Positions 51,207 to 64,000 are shown, counted from the stretch's first letter. The stretch is 64,000 nt of DNA from Tubulanus polymorphus (GCF_964204645.1 NC_134032.1:4862916-4926915); one strand, 5' to 3'. The notes: a model not told the origin generated them from the sequence alone. Made by a program: numbers and translations.

Positions 51207-52234
51207 CTTCTTACAATTGTTCTAAACCAATGTATGCTCCGAATACGAATTTACGATCGTCCAAAAACACTCAATGTTAAACTGATATCTTTACATTTAT
51301 TGCCATCATTTATCATCGATGCCGTTTCTAAAGACAAGAAACAACACAAAATTAGTACACAAATATTATAATAATAACCAGAAATTCGAATAATAACAAA
51401 TAACTTACAGAACATTTGAGAGCATTAAAATCATGTAACAGCCACAACGTCAGGACACCAAAAGCCAAATTCAACACACACAGATCACCAGATCAGCAGA
51501 TTTCATACAATTTCACACATGAGCAATAAATGTAAAAACATGTGACCCTTGTCGATTTGTGGTGTATATTTTACTGAGGTAGACTAGTACTCAAGTAGAT
51601 TAGTGAGGACGGAGTTGTTTTGGAATATATAGATATAAATACATATAATCGACTGGTGGATTAATAAATAATAAGTAATGAGATTTTATTTAGTTTTCTA
51701 TATATGGATGGGACATTCCCTTTCTCAATTGTAGCGTTTGGTCTTGTCAGTGTGTTTATGCGTTTGACCGCAGTAAGTTAAAAATTCCAGAAACCCAATA
51801 GTATTGTGTTTCAAGTTACTGCGTAGTTGAATTTCATCACCAGATTAATGTTCATTTTAGTAAACATCATTCGGTCACATGATAAATCCTTATTTGGTAA
51901 TCTTTTGGGTAGTTTCAGAAATTCTTTTGAGAAAAATCTTTGTAATTGATATCTAGGAATTATATGGTGATCATTCTGTCTATTGGCAAATGGACTGTTG
52001 ATAGTGTGAGGCTTTTTGGGCTATATTTGCTCAATTTGATATGAACTATTTTTGCATCCTGAATCTGGAGTCAGGTGATGTTGTTTTCGAAAGATATCAG
52101 AGCTGGGTTTTGAAAAAGAAGGAAGCCAACAAGGTTTATTCCTATAACACTATTTTTTCCGGCTTGGAATAAAAGGGCTTATTAACAATTCTAACCCAGT
52201 ATTAAGTATTTATCCTCCACGGATTTATGCTAAA
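51207..52234. other. Non-coding host sequence
   Basis: No gene or repeat I can support. Confidence 0.5.
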
Positions 52235-54198
52235 TTGGAGGAACGAACTAAATTAGTTCTGTCAGAGAACCGAGATTTTAGTGATTTATATTTTTCTCCA
52301 CTCCTGGAACCAAGAGATTTTTTCAGCAACTTTTACTATATTCAGAAGTTTCATTCAAATAGCAAATTTCTCTATTTGTATATTATCAATGGAAAGAACC
52401 ATAGTTTCCACTTTTTAACGATCGAATTTATGATAACTGGCGGTATTCGATTGCGACTCATCGTAGAATATCTACAACATTCGACGGATGGACCAACGAT
52501 GTTTCAAAACACATTGACAACGGGATTCGCGGCGCTATTGCGTGTGTTCAATAGAAATATTGGAACTGAACGTTTCTAATATTCTCTTCATCCGTTTCGC
52601 GGGAACTTTTTCTAATTTTGCGCAAGACGTTGGTAATTTCTACGATTTGAAACCGTGTAGTTCTCAGTCTTCAGATAAAAGTTATTTGAAACCGTGTAGT
52701 TCTCAGTCTTCAGATAAAAGTTATTTGAAACCGTGTAGTTCTCAGTCTTCAGATAAAAGTGATGATCATTAACTGTGAAGTTCTCAGTTATTAGATGAAA
52801 GCCTAGTCGTTCACACGTATGAGCTACCACCTCTGTCTGAAGTTCTTCATTACATTAAGACCGGTATGTCGGAAGAACAAAATAAAAGTATGACCAATAA
52901 GGACTTGAATGGTGAATAAGATGATGTGGATACATCTGTATATATATACCAGTGCATAGCAAATCACCGGATTTAATCCTTTTCACTGATGTCAGTGAGA
53001 ATGAATTTCTTCGCGTAAACTCTGGATTTGGTGAATTCGTTCTTCTTACCCACGATCAAATGAAATCATACAAACATTTTCGAGAATTGAACCAATTAAG
53101 TGACCTGGTATTAATTTCACCTCCTGTCCTTTTATTCGGGAACAGAACCTAACTTCCGGCATCCATTGTACATGCTTAAGTATGAATATTCTACAGATGA
53201 TTCCCGAAACAATGGCAAGATATGGCAATTGGTTAGAAGACATTAAACAGCTTGTGGGCTAAAATAATTTCGCACATTTCAAAAGACTATATTGTTTGGT
53301 TGGCTGGCTGGTTACGCACAAATTACATCTGCATATCTTTAACGTAAAAACAGGTAATTGAAACTAGCTAGAAACATACATGTAGACTGAGTAAAACATT
53401 TTGAAATTTTTCAAAAGTGGGCCGTCTACCTGCCAGTGACCAAAAACCTTTTTATATTTTAAATCCAGATATACTACAGATAGATATTTTATTTCTGTTC
53501 ATAGTTTACATACATTCATTCTTTTATGATGCTAGTGAGCATTTAGATGTAATTGAAGGTAGTTATTTCTTTTTTATAGATTTTGATTTTTTTATCAGTC
53601 AGTCAATGAATACGTGACAGCGGGTAATATTAATTTATGTTATTGATCTTCAACAGCAGTTCGATTCATAAATAGAACTGCTTCGGCAAAAGATAACTTA
53701 AACTTTGTGACATGAATTAATGTGAAAATATCGGATTTTGGGATCAACAACTGCTGCCGCAAACTATAATTTAAACTTCATGTCAGAATTTAATGAGAAA
53801 ATGGCACATTTATAGACAGAAATTAATGAGAAAATGTCAAGTCAGACGAGTCTCGCGAGGACTTTGAATGGACCATTTCCGATACGCCAGGTGTCCAAAA
53901 TATTGTAGCCATCGCTCTGTATTCGGCTAGCATGCTATTGTGTCTAATTATCTTCATTAAAACAAGGAAGGTTTTGGGGATAATGGCGGTTGCGACTTCA
54001 CTGCCTCTAGCGAAGGCATTTACCGTCGTCTCGAATAAATCGTATGAACTAAGGCTAGATTCCCTTGACAAGGGTACCAACAAAACGGTTTTGGTTAAAG
54101 TTGTAACTGAACGGTTTGACCATTCAGATATTCCCATAGATATTCCCATGTTGGAAGGGCTGTTCGAATATCACGGATACCGGATACCGGACACCTAA
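52235..54198 (+). pseudogene. Possible decayed unidentified gene with a membrane segment
   Basis: Open segments at 52235-52579, 52542-52772, 52952-53152 and 53823-54198 have non-random composition. The last reads acidic sequence, then a clear hydrophobic stretch (NIVAIALYSASMLLCLIIFI) followed by KTRK, a stop-transfer layout. It continues as a polar tail and ends RIPDT. No family recognised and the segments may not belong together. Could be a degraded retroelement envelope-like gene or a host gene fragment. Confidence 0.25.
52647..52760 (+). repeat. 39-bp tandem repeat (three copies)
   Basis: Units start at 52647, 52686 and 52725 with almost no differences. They encode LKPCSSQSSDKSY in the + frame. 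Confidence 0.9.
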
Positions 54199-55913
54199 AT
54201 ACCGGATACTCGAGATTGCGCAGTATATAGCGCATCGGGTCAAAGGAGTCGTTTCCGTTCTGTTGTAAGTAAGTACTGCCGCGACATACAATTTATTTAT
54301 GTCAAATTGTTACAGCGGCTAACCAACGTATTTGCTAGCCTGATTACAGCCTGCTTTCACGTTCTTAGTGTCATCATCGATCTCAATATTATACATATTT
54401 CTTTCTGAATACTTTTTTTCTTTGGTTAGGTGAAGTAAAACGTTATATTAATTTTTTATCACGTTATATTGCCAAAAAGGGCATGTTATATTGCGAAAAA
54501 GGGCACGTTCATTTGCCAAAAATTCAGAAAAGGGCTCCAAAAATCGTTTGAAAAATCCTGTTATGGGCAGAATTAATCTCCAAAATGAGGGCGCATTCAA
54601 TGATATTACCGTACTGAGGTGCTCTGACAGGGCACGACTCAATGACTATCGGCACGTTCAAATTGCCAAAAAAATCCTAGGCACATTGTATTGCCAAAGG
54701 GCACGTTCATCAAAAATTCAGAAAAGGGCTAGAAAATAGTCGGCTCAAAAATATGACTAAATAACTATCACATTCTAAAAAGGGCACATCCAAATTGCAA
54801 TAAATACTTAAAGTGGTTTGTTATTGCCTAAAATTCAGACAAGGGATTTTTTGCTATTTTGACGCCTCAGATGCTCTGATAGCTGGGTTTCAAATTTTAA
54901 ACTGATTTTAAACCCCTTGGTGGCTTCGTACCTTCGGTGCTCGCCTCGTCGTGGGAATACAAATCCGGACAGGTGCCCTCTTGAATGAGTGCTACCCCTT
55001 GAATTTGGGCCTAGATCCCTACACCTACCAATTTGTATTGAGCTTTGCGCTAAACCTTCCGTATCCATTGCTCGTTATTTAATATAGTCTGAAGTCTGGA
55101 CAAATAGAAACAATTTAGAGGTTAATTATGACAGTTTAAGATAGGAAAAAGTTTTTCATAAAATAGGAAATTAGAAAAGATGTTGGCCTATGTAATGTTA
55201 TTTACATCTTAATTAAAGAATTCAATGTTCAAGTTGAATGGATCCGGCAAACGTTGAAATAATAAAAGTAGGCTACTGGTTATGTTGAGAAAAGGTGATC
55301 ATTTATCTTTGAAAATCCATAACACGGACGGTAGAATAACCAAAACCGATCAATTTTCTGATTGAAATTTCTACAATTTGGCATCATTTGGCGTGTAAAC
55401 CATTAGGACCGATATGAAGATGGACTCTTTCTTCATTTAAATGTAGGCAAACGGAGGCAAAGAGTGTGACTATGAGAAATTAGACATTATATTCACCTTA
55501 TATTTAAAAAATGTTATCGTATGCTTCCGTAAGTTAATCCGCTGTAGTTTCGTTAAAAATTGACGTATTCTCGGGAAAAGTTTCACTCAAACGCCGAAAA
55601 CAAAATATGCTTTTCCTGACGATTTCAGCGCTTTTACGCATCGACATTGTCGTTTTTCTGATAGGGGGAAAATTTGATAAGAAAACGACTTTTCAAGTAA
55701 AAGTCCCTCAATTTAAGCATGATATCATGCAATTCGTTGGTTGGATGGAGGGGCGTTTTAAATGAACGTACGGAAGGTGTGGTCAAGAAAGTAAAAAGAG
55801 GTGGGCCTTAAAACGGCTGGGGCAGAATTTACTGTTAGTTATTTGAATGATAGGTTTTGTACCACTGGCAGGTCAGACGGGGTAGGGGAGGTGTGGGGTT
55901 GGTTCCAAGAACT
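54199..55913. other. Non-coding, repeat-derived
   Basis: Between about 54440 and 54830 a short motif (GGGCACGTTCA..TTGCCAAAAA, then ATTCAGAAAAGGGCT) recurs four to five times in diverged form. No gene supported. The rest shows no structure I can name. Confidence 0.55.
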
Positions 55914-57100
55914 CTAAACATGTGAAGCATTTAGATTCATTTCTCGGCCAACTAATGTATGATTTTCGTTAGCAAAAAATAACAGGATTCTGCGCTTTCC
56001 ATTAGATGGGTATTCAGCTAGTAAGTTGATATTGCAACATTTGGAAGGTTTGAATTGGAACCGCCAGATTTTGGCACATGATTCAATCTCATTAAGATCT
56101 GTTTGTAGGATTAAACTATTCAAATTTGGATTTTGAGGATTAACTTGCATATAGATAGATGTATCGTCGGCATAAATAAAAGTATCACTGTTTAAACTGT
56201 CGGTAAGTCATTTATATGTTAAAGGAATAACATGCGCCCTAGAATAAATCCCTGGGGCACAGAGGTATCGAGGTATCCGATGGGGTAAGTTCAGAGATGA
56301 ATCCATTCACTTTCACCTGGATTCGGCGATTAGATAGGTAGGATGAGATAAGATCATGTGTCTTGCCGTTAATTCCATATGCTTTTAACTTGTGAAGTAA
56401 TAATTTGTGAGGTAGTGTATCACAGGCTGCTGATATGTCAAGAAAAGCCGCCCGAACACCAAGTCCCTGTGCTAATTCGGCATTAATAAAGGCCGAAATA
56501 GATAGAAGTTGGTCAGTAGTCATATGACCAGGAAGATAACCTGACTGGTTTGAGAAAATTACATTATCATTTATAACGTATATATGTTGATAAATCAATC
56601 TCTCAACAGTTTTGAAATAGTGCAGAAAAGGGAAATTGGTCGAGAATTTTTAGCGTCATGACGAGCGTCCTTTTTGTAAATTACCGAAACTTGAGCGATT
56701 TGCCATATATTGGGAAAATTATTGCGATCGGTTAAAGTATTAAAGATACGTGCTAGCATCGGTGAAATGACATTAACTGACAATTTTAACATACTATTAT
56801 TCTGTCATGACCGGGCAATTCGTTGACATCAAGTTCAAGTTTTGAATTGGAATCAGTGGTTATATGTGGCATGAATATATCGTACGGGCTTCTGTTTGCA
56901 AGGGGGGGAGCAAGGCATCAATTTTGGATTTAGAGTGTTATTTATCAGATATGGTTCGGAGAAACACTTATGCCTTTTCGCTTTCAGTATCGCTCGTGCA
57001 GGATCAATTATGCTAGGAATCTGAAATGAAAATTTATTCCGAAGAAAAGTTTTATTGCAGATGCCAATAGTCGCATTTGGTTTTTGATGAGTTTTCAAGC
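55914..57100 (-). pseudogene. LINE reverse transcriptase fragment 3
   Basis: Read 57100 to 55914 in shifting frames: PGHDRI and LKLSVNVISPMLARIFNTLT, NIWQIAQVSVIYKKD, RPISLFCTISKLL, then NQSGYLPGHMTTDQLLSISA and motif A AAFLDISAACDTLPHKLLLH (Phe to Cys change). Next come LSNRRIQVKVNG and a frame break in the SxPxGSxLGPLLF motif, then a thumb-like segment. No intact catalytic YADD was seen. Clade not determined (Jockey/CR1-like). Confidence 0.75.
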
Positions 57101-60100
57101 GTGTTGATAAGATTATTTTCCAGTTCGCGTTTTGCCATGCTTATTAGGGAATTTACAATATTGGTTTGGGATTTGTATCGGTAATAGAATGAAGTGTAGC
57201 CAATAGGTTTAAAAAGCGCCTATATAGCCTATTTCGGCTTTTCATGGCATGTTTGACAAGGAGTAAATAAACACATTATTATTCGAAAATGGAATTATTT
57301 AATTAGTGGAATCAGTTGTAAAGCTGAAAAAAGAAATACGGTTATGATTGGGTCAGGATAAAGACAAAGCAATAAGTAACCTGGCAGACTAGGTTGAGGC
57401 AAATGTATGATTCATCAGTGGAACACTGACCGAGGCTACAATATTGTAACCTAGGTCGGTTGACTTGCGCGGATTTATCTGCATACACTGACCGAGGCTA
57501 CAATATTGTAACCTAGGTCGGTTGACTTGCGCGGATTTATCTGCATACACTGACCGAGGCTACAATATTGTAACCTCGGTCGGTTTACTGCATTATATTT
57601 GCAGTATTCACTAATCCAAGATTAAGATCAGTCAGTTAACTTGATCAGTTTTTGAAGTTATTGCTAGTCCGATATCAGTCGGTTGATTTGTAGTTTTGAC
57701 TAACGAGGAATCCAAAAGTGTTTCAGTCAAACGTCTCCTATCATTGAGGAATGACTTGAACAGTTAGGAATGTACATCGTACACATTCCAAATTAAGGGT
57801 TTAAAAGAAGTTTAAGTGCGAGCATTATACTTATATTGCGCAATTGCCATGATTGATACGAAAACGTTTCTAGAATCGGATGACAATTTATATAGAATTG
57901 GAGTCAGATGTGCATTGTTTTGGGGTTGTTTCGAACTTCGCTGAATCACTGAATCGTTGATTATTATATTTTTATTTCGCTGATTTGAATTTACGCTGAA
58001 TCCATGCACATTTTACATATTCTAAAGAATAAGTTTCATTTGACCGATTCATTGATAAATTTCATTACATATATTCTATAAAAATTCAGTTGGATTACGG
58101 TAACGAATGTATTTTGCGGAGAGCGGTAACGGCTTTCAGCTTACGTCATCGGTACTTCGATGTAGTCTCACGGCTTTAATAGTGATTCGCCCTGGGGACC
58201 CGAGTTTCAGATATGACAGAAAAATATACAAAAAATCGCGACGATTGTAAGTTGAGGCAACGATTGAAATGAAATCATTTGACTGCTGGATGTAATCACA
58301 AATAACAAATAAATGACGCCGAAATAGTCTACCTTTCAATTCAGTTGGTTTTCCACAGTAGCTGTTTGAAAGAGTCTACTGCTGAAAAGTGACTGTTGTA
58401 AAACATCTGATGTGCTAGTGTGCAACCGATTGTAAACAGCGATTTAGTGATAGTAACTCCTACCACAATAGCTACTCTCAAAACACATCGTTTCTAAAAG
58501 TCAACTAGTGAAAAATTGACCATTTTGAGATGGCACAGTAATTTCCTGTTCAAAATAGCCACATCTGTTAAAGATTTGCAGTGATACGTGACAGGGTCAA
58601 AGGTACTGTTAAACCCCATATGCTTTGTATACAGAACTCTGTATGCTTTGAATACAGTTCTGCCAATAGAAATCCTAGTTACTGAGTTGCTAAGAACCCC
58701 CTAAATTATATCACGCTCAACAAAATGGGAATAACCAATAGGAAAACTATTGATTTATATAACATCATTATGGATTCAATCCGTTAAAACAAGTATTGTG
58801 CCAGATCTAATTTAGAATTTTATGATTTTTGTTTTATATTTGCGATTATAAAACATACTGGTGCATTCATACTGTCATAAATCTTTGATTCTGTAGAAAT
58901 GAATTTGTCTTTTTTGAATTTGGCTTCATTTGTCTTCAAGGATATATGAGAGACGAAAATACAAATAAAATCATATGTTCATGAAATGGATTATGTCTTT
59001 AGATCTCTTTACTTGGATGAAAGACTACAAAAAATTTTCCCAAAAAATGTATCTAAAATACTTAGAATTAACCTACAATTATTGTTTATTACGATACAAT
59101 CAGTTTTTAAGTAATCCATGTGATGTTCACTTTGTCACGCTGTTCTCTGCTTGTTCGTTTATGAATATTAACCCTTTAATGCTTGTTAGAATTGATACCT
59201 TAACCGAAATTTCATTTCATAGTTATACAGTTTGGTTGAAATGATATTACAACCTCTAATATAAGATCAAAATAATAGTGCATTTTATTTTAATCTAATA
59301 CCCATTACTCACTGAGGGTATGCTAGTGAGAATAAGCCTAACAATTATCAATATTGATTGAATAAATACTGAAATAAACTCAGTTGAGATGTTCACGTAG
59401 TTTTGAAATCAGTTATTCCAATTTGATAAAAAAAACCTCTTCTGGTCTAAAAAAAAGAATGCAAGGCTGAAATTTAAGTTTCACATGCTTTCCTACTTTG
59501 TTGAGTAAATTATTTGTATAGGTTATCAAAAGCCCAGCAGCAGCTATCAGTCAACAGGTGAATTACACTGGCTAACTATACAGTGATTGATGAACGAATA
59601 AACAAACTGCACTGACCACCAAAAATAATGACCTCTTAATAGTAATAAACTTAGCACCTCAAAGTTGTATTTGAAGATGCCAATGAAATAAAATGCCAAT
59701 GAATCGCTGAATTTTAAGGTACTTAATCAGTTTTTTTCCAATATAACTCATTTTCTCAAATTATCGTAGAATAAAAACTACTTTTATATCAGTGGCAGTG
59801 ATACGACAAAAAGGCATTTATGGTAAGAATAACGTTACCAATTCGTTAGATTGGAAGTGAATGCAGGGACCAACAAAGGTGCTGATTTAAGATGCCGATA
59901 TACAGAGAATCTCTCCCGTAGCGACTGACACGGTTGCATATACCTTCCGTGGCGACAAGTAATAATTTTCTATCTAAACGACTACATGACACGAAGTAGT
60001 CGAATAGAACACTAATCCGATAAATGAAGAAATTCTGCAATAAAATTTTATACGATGACATTTAATTATCAAAATTAAACCGCAACAACGTTCGGATTTT

Positions 60101-62139
60101 CAGTGACTGCCATCTGACTTAAATCACTGGAATGTCTACATTCCACCTGATGATGGCTGTTAGTCAACAGTCAAAACGTTGCAATTTCATCTCAACACAT
60201 GTTATCATATTAAGAGTTCTATTACGGTATTTCTTCATTCATGACCTCAAGGTGAAGATCACCAAAGGCCGTTACCGTAATCCAAATGAAATCTTGAATA
60301 CTATACGAAATTTCTTATTTCTATTAAATTCGGCCTCAGTTCGGAAGATTTCTTTAGAATGCATTGATAGATCCCCATAAATCTATTATAGATACAGCAT
60401 ATTTTATCTTTTTAAATCAACATTTTAGCGAAATTAATATAAAATCATGGGAGGTTCGAACACTCCAAAATGCACATCTAAATTTATGATGCAAAGACAT
60501 CCAGACCCCCGTTGAAAATAAACCACCATTTCAAAAATGAGAGGTTAGCCTGAATTTAAGAAATTTAATCAAAATATGAATGCAGACATGCTTGAAAATA
60601 GCTGTATTTGTTAAAATCGAATTCTGCATTAAACTAATATCGCCATTAAAAGAAGGAAATTTCGATTCATCGTAAAACTCCATAACCAATGACAATTTGT
60701 AAACTAATTTACTCCAATCTCGATTTTTATTGGTTAGACTATCTTCAGAGCTTAACTGAGACACTCAAAATACAACTATATCCCAAACTATAGCGTGGGT
60801 ATAGAATTTTCCACTAGTTTCTCAATGTGTTCATGTTGCCACGTATCACCGCAAATCTTAAGTGGCTACTAAGTAAAAGTAGACGTTTAGGCTCAAATGT
60901 GCGATAGACATGTTCTTGGATTCAGAGAACAATACAGAGACATGGGGCCAGGCCCTCATCCATTTTTCTGATGCTTGAACATAATTTTTTTCATCGGCTG
61001 CTGTTAAAGGATACCAGTGTAAAACCCTTATTGTCGTATTTCTGCATAGCGTTACATTCTGAAATTCTTCAACAGTTCGTGGGCTTAGATAGATTTTAAC
61101 CTTCATCTTATACATTAGATAATCTTTTAGCCTCATTGAATCTATTGTAATCGTTATTATCCTTTTTGCATAAAACATGCCTGAAATTGTGAGCATATAC
61201 CATTCCTAATTTCAACTAAGAAAGTGCTCAGAAAGCATCTAAACGCATCTCATTCTTCAAAGACCACACCCCTTTTGTGCCTTATGCACCTGTGGCCCTT
61301 TCTCCAAAAGCTAGATTCTGGAACATTTTACTGAATTACTCAATGGCATTTATTTCAAGTCTGGCCCCCGCGATCATGCAACTCTCCAAAAGCGTCTTCT
61401 TTTCAGTTTTGGATTCGCTTGCCAGATTCCCTGTTATAAATAGCGACATATGCTTCAGATTTGCAGTGATACGTGACAATATAAACAGCGTATAAACAGT
61501 AGTGCAAAACTGTATGCGAACGCTATATAGTTTTGAGGGCAGTTAAAATATTCTGAATATGCTCTTTGAGGATTGATATATGAGCGATAAAACTCTAACC
61601 GATAACCATCGAGCTAAATCTGTTTGTTTAATGTGATAAGTTTTGAAGTTTTAAGATTAATCGAAATATCATTATTTCATGGCAATAATTTAATGAAAAT
61701 TCAATTGGAAGATTAAATGCAGCTCTTTTAAGTATAGGTCAACATGATTTTTGATTATTTTTGTCATTAAAATGGTTTATTTTCGGAAAAATACCCCAGT
61801 AAATATCCCCCCCCCCTGGTAAAAATCTCCTCTAGGTAAATGTCCCCCTTGCTAACAGCAACATTTAATAAAATACTTCAATATTCTGATTTTGAAAAGC
61901 TTAAATCGTTTCAAAAATTTCAAATTTTCCGTGTTGTTTTTCCCAATATCCATCTTGAATAATCTGTGACTTTTACTAAGCTGCGTACCTACATATACGA
62001 TGACATAATTCCTGACTTTTAGCAAGCAACATGCATAAAAAATGATGATATTATCAGATGTAAGATAAAACCCACTATTTAAAAATAAAAAGAAATCTAA
62101 AATCGAGAATTATTTATTGAAATAATCTAAAATGTAAGA
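57101..62139. other. 5 kb without a supportable gene
   Basis: Only scattered short ORFs with no recognisable features. It contains the 62-bp tandem repeat at 57424-57600 and a short hairpin around 58637-58662. Poly-C and AT-rich stretches occur near 61800. Confidence 0.55.
57424..57600 (+). repeat. 62-bp tandem repeat with internal palindrome
   Basis: Units start at 57424, 57486 and 57548 (CACTGACCGAGGCTACAATA). Each contains a near-perfect palindrome from GACCGAGG through TACAATATTGTA to CCTAGGTC. Confidence 0.9.
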
Positions 62140-62195
62140 ACATGGCGTTTCGATCTCACACTAGAGATCATCGTCAGGTGTGAGATATCGACTAG
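62140..62195 (-). ncRNA. Hammerhead-ribozyme-like core downstream of the Penelope-like ORF
   Basis: On the - strand CTGACGA (62171-62177) is followed by a perfect six-base stem II (GATCTC/GAGATC, loop TAGTGT) and then GAAAC (62147-62151), the conserved hammerhead core order. A GTC lies upstream near 62190. Stems I and III are not clearly formed. Penelope-like elements are known to carry hammerhead motifs in their terminal repeats, and this one lies ~80 bases after the stop codon. Confidence 0.55.
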
Positions 62196-62258
62196 AAACA
62201 AGGGTATATATAAAGAGGAGAACAGGTTAATTGAGTAAATTGGTGAGTGAGTAACTAA

Positions 62259-62705
62259 TTAGTGTTTGGCAAGGCATGAAGTAATATACTTAGAAAGAAG
62301 GGAATTGTGAGGAGAAAAGCCATTATTTAAATTGGTACTAATATCTGAGTGACGAGTAATTAGGGCAGACTCAACTGTGTGGCGTTTAGTGTAATTGCTG
62401 GAAGTATAAATTATTTCGGCTTTATCAAAATTAAAACGATGACCAGTGTTCCAAACATGATTGGCTACACCACTAGCCGGTTTTTGATTTGTTATATCCT
62501 TTTTGTGTTCCGAAATTTGAGTTTTTAAATCACGACCAGTTTCTCCAAAGTACATTTTATCACAGCCAAAACGAGGAATTTTGTAAACTCCGCAGTCCGA
62601 AGGTTTAGATTGATTGTTTTTTACGAAAGTCTTGCTAATTTTGTTTTCATACGTGAAAATGATTTGTCTATCCAATAAAGGGAGAGAGTGACGAAACTTT
62701 ACCAA
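62259..62705 (-). pseudogene. Penelope-like element: GIY-YIG endonuclease domain
   Basis: 148 residues with GVYKIPRFGCDKMYFGETGR (GIY...YIG equivalents GVY and YFG, plus the catalytic Arg), ISEHKKDI, NHVWNTGHRFNFDKAEIIY and the downstream Glu in HTVESALI. It nicks target DNA for Penelope-like retrotransposition. It is in a different frame from the RT upstream, so the polyprotein is broken. Confidence 0.85.
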
Positions 62706-62722
62706 AACAGGTACATACGGAA

Positions 62723-63500
62723 CTACAATGAATTCTGAAATGTGTTTTTTTTATTTTCTGGAGGTTTAGAATTTAAGAAAGTACGTTTAGCCTTAGAAAT
62801 AGCGATTTTCAAAATGTGATCAGGGTAAGCCAATTTTTTTAGAGAGTTGGATATGTGGTCAAATTCAGCCGAAAGGAAGGTTTCATTGCAAATCCGCAGG
62901 GCACGGAGAAAGAGGCCTTGAAAGAAACACATGAGAATATTTATTGTGAATTAGAACATCCAAAAACGGGATTTGGTCATTTTGTTCCCATGCAAATGTG
63001 AATTTCAAAGATGGATATTGAGAGTTGATGAAGTCAATAAAAGAGTTAAGATCAAAATCATCAGAAACTAAGCACAGAATCTCATCAACACATCCAATCC
63101 AAAAGTTAGGTTTAGAGCCAGCGTTATTTCGGAAGAATTTCGCATTCAAAATGTTCAAGGAAAAGATTAGCCAAAATGGGGGATAATGGGTTGCCCATAG
63201 CGAAACCGAAAATTTGTTCGTAGATTTTGTCTTGGAATTGGAATAATAGATTGGTTGTACAGAGCTCCAAAAATTCAAGTAAGCAATCTACAGGAACCGG
63301 GAGATCAAGATTGGAGTCCGGGAGTTTTCTTCTTAATAAATTGAGAGTTGGTTCCAATGGTATATTTGTGAACAAGGATATAGCGTCGAAACATATAAAT
63401 TTTTGGCCTTTAGGTTTGAGATTTTTGAGTTAGTCTGAAAGATCCATATTGTGCCGAATGTGAGAATCAGAAAAAGCACCCAGAGCCAGGGAGTATTTTA
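62723..63500 (-). pseudogene. Penelope-like element: reverse transcriptase, frameshifted
   Basis: Read 63500 to 62723: motif A FDAISLFTNIPLEPTL, the QIFGFAMGNPLSPILANLFL block, then in another frame the catalytic loop written GCVDEILCLV, where the usual Tyr-x-Asp-Asp has become Cys-Val-Asp-Glu. The downstream FAWEQNDQIPFLDVLIHNK is typical of Penelope-like RT. A stop interrupts near 63431. The 5' part is not recognisable beyond 63500. Confidence 0.8.
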
Positions 63501-64000
63501 GCCAGATATTTGGACGTAGTTTTTATTCTGAAGAAATCTTGTTTGAAAGTATTAGTTAAATATTTATGTACCCTGTGTTAAATCAGATGAAGAGGCCCGT
63601 GTACTTCTTCACAAAAATAGCATTTTGACCTTTCAAGGAGATCGGTGTGCAGCAAAGATATACGCGTTACCTCCGCTATGAGATTTTCAGGCAGGTGAGG
63701 AATTCGGGTCACCCGGTTCTATGGTCATGAACACTGTATTATAACGTCCAGACATCCATCTAAAAGAGTCCATGCTCATAGGTACGAGGTTTATAGTATC
63801 CAGGCAGCAGGCGAATCCTTTGGGTCACCTGCAATGTACTATAACCATAGAAATTTAGCACTGCTATGCTTTAACCAACCAACAGCTGATAGAGTTCATC
63901 AGAGCATCCAAACTTTAAATCTCCAGAAATCTATCTACTGTTTTATATGCAGTGGATGCCATGTGTCCCTCTAATCGCCTGTATCAATGCAAACATTTAA
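63501..64000. other. Non-coding right edge
   Basis: No gene supported. Confidence 0.5.

Noticed and set aside
57101-62139. Several 60-112 codon ORFs on both strands
   Set aside because: No motif, no conserved partner in the window, and composition like the surrounding non-coding sequence.

Overview
This window is intergenic, repeat-dense DNA from an animal genome, most likely a marine invertebrate. The evidence is the mixture of elements: BEL/Pao retrotransposons, LINE reverse transcriptases, a Penelope-like element, tRNA-derived SINE sequence, MITEs and a spliced gene with canonical GT-AG introns. I cannot name the species. The host sequence has moderate GC; two large blocks (2.5-21.5 kb and 26.9-35.7 kb) are extremely AT-rich and densely packed with intronless genes. 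These blocks are Maverick/Polinton elements (integrated, adenovirus/adintovirus-related dsDNA virus-like elements).

Polinton A (2506-21519, 19,014 bp) is structurally complete. It has 381-bp terminal inverted repeats (I saw no mismatch between them), 5'-AG...CT-3' ends and a perfect 6-bp target duplication (CATATT). It sits inside the 3' part of a LINE reverse transcriptase gene, which in turn lies within a BEL/Pao element. One arm (+ strand) carries an HNH nuclease, an unrecognised 236-aa gene, two small membrane-protein genes, a chromodomain integrase and the packaging ATPase. The other arm (- strand) carries protein-primed-type DNA polymerase B (three frame lesions), a 113-aa gene, penton, a run of small genes of which three encode hydrophobic membrane proteins, a 433-aa and a 564-aa protein, the double-jelly-roll major capsid protein and a 462-aa zinc-finger/repeat protein. 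The arms converge on a palindrome-rich AT spacer at 8.2-8.8 kb. I found no adenain-type protease.

The starts of Polinton A genes follow two sequence rules. Capsid-region genes have a T7 run, then 9 nt, then ATG inside TAAATG. PolB, HNH, the 113-aa and the 462-aa genes have an AATAAAAAT..TATAATAAATGG-like block. This looks like a two-class (early/late-like) start-proximal promoter code. Each terminus is also a ~187-bp imperfect hairpin with the terminal decamer at both its inner and outer edge.

Polinton B (26928-35736) is a decayed, one-ended relative in the opposite relative orientation. Its small membrane-protein, 433-aa and capsid genes are close to those of A, but its integrase is clearly diverged, its gene order is different, and the penton and 564-aa genes are mosaics. 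Its other end is cut off by a BEL element. A third AT-rich scrap (37.8-38.4 kb) is probably another Polinton gene remnant.

The remaining sequence (36-64 kb) is mostly transposon debris: piggyBac-like palindromic MITEs, a SINE, a LINE endonuclease domain joined to a third BEL fragment, a second LINE, and a Penelope-like element with RT and GIY-YIG domains followed by a hammerhead-ribozyme-like core. It also holds several tandem repeats. One convincing spliced gene (45283-48651, three exons, 944 aa) encodes a PHD-finger protein with a probable RNase H/transposase-like core. Long stretches from 57 to 62 kb show no gene I can support.
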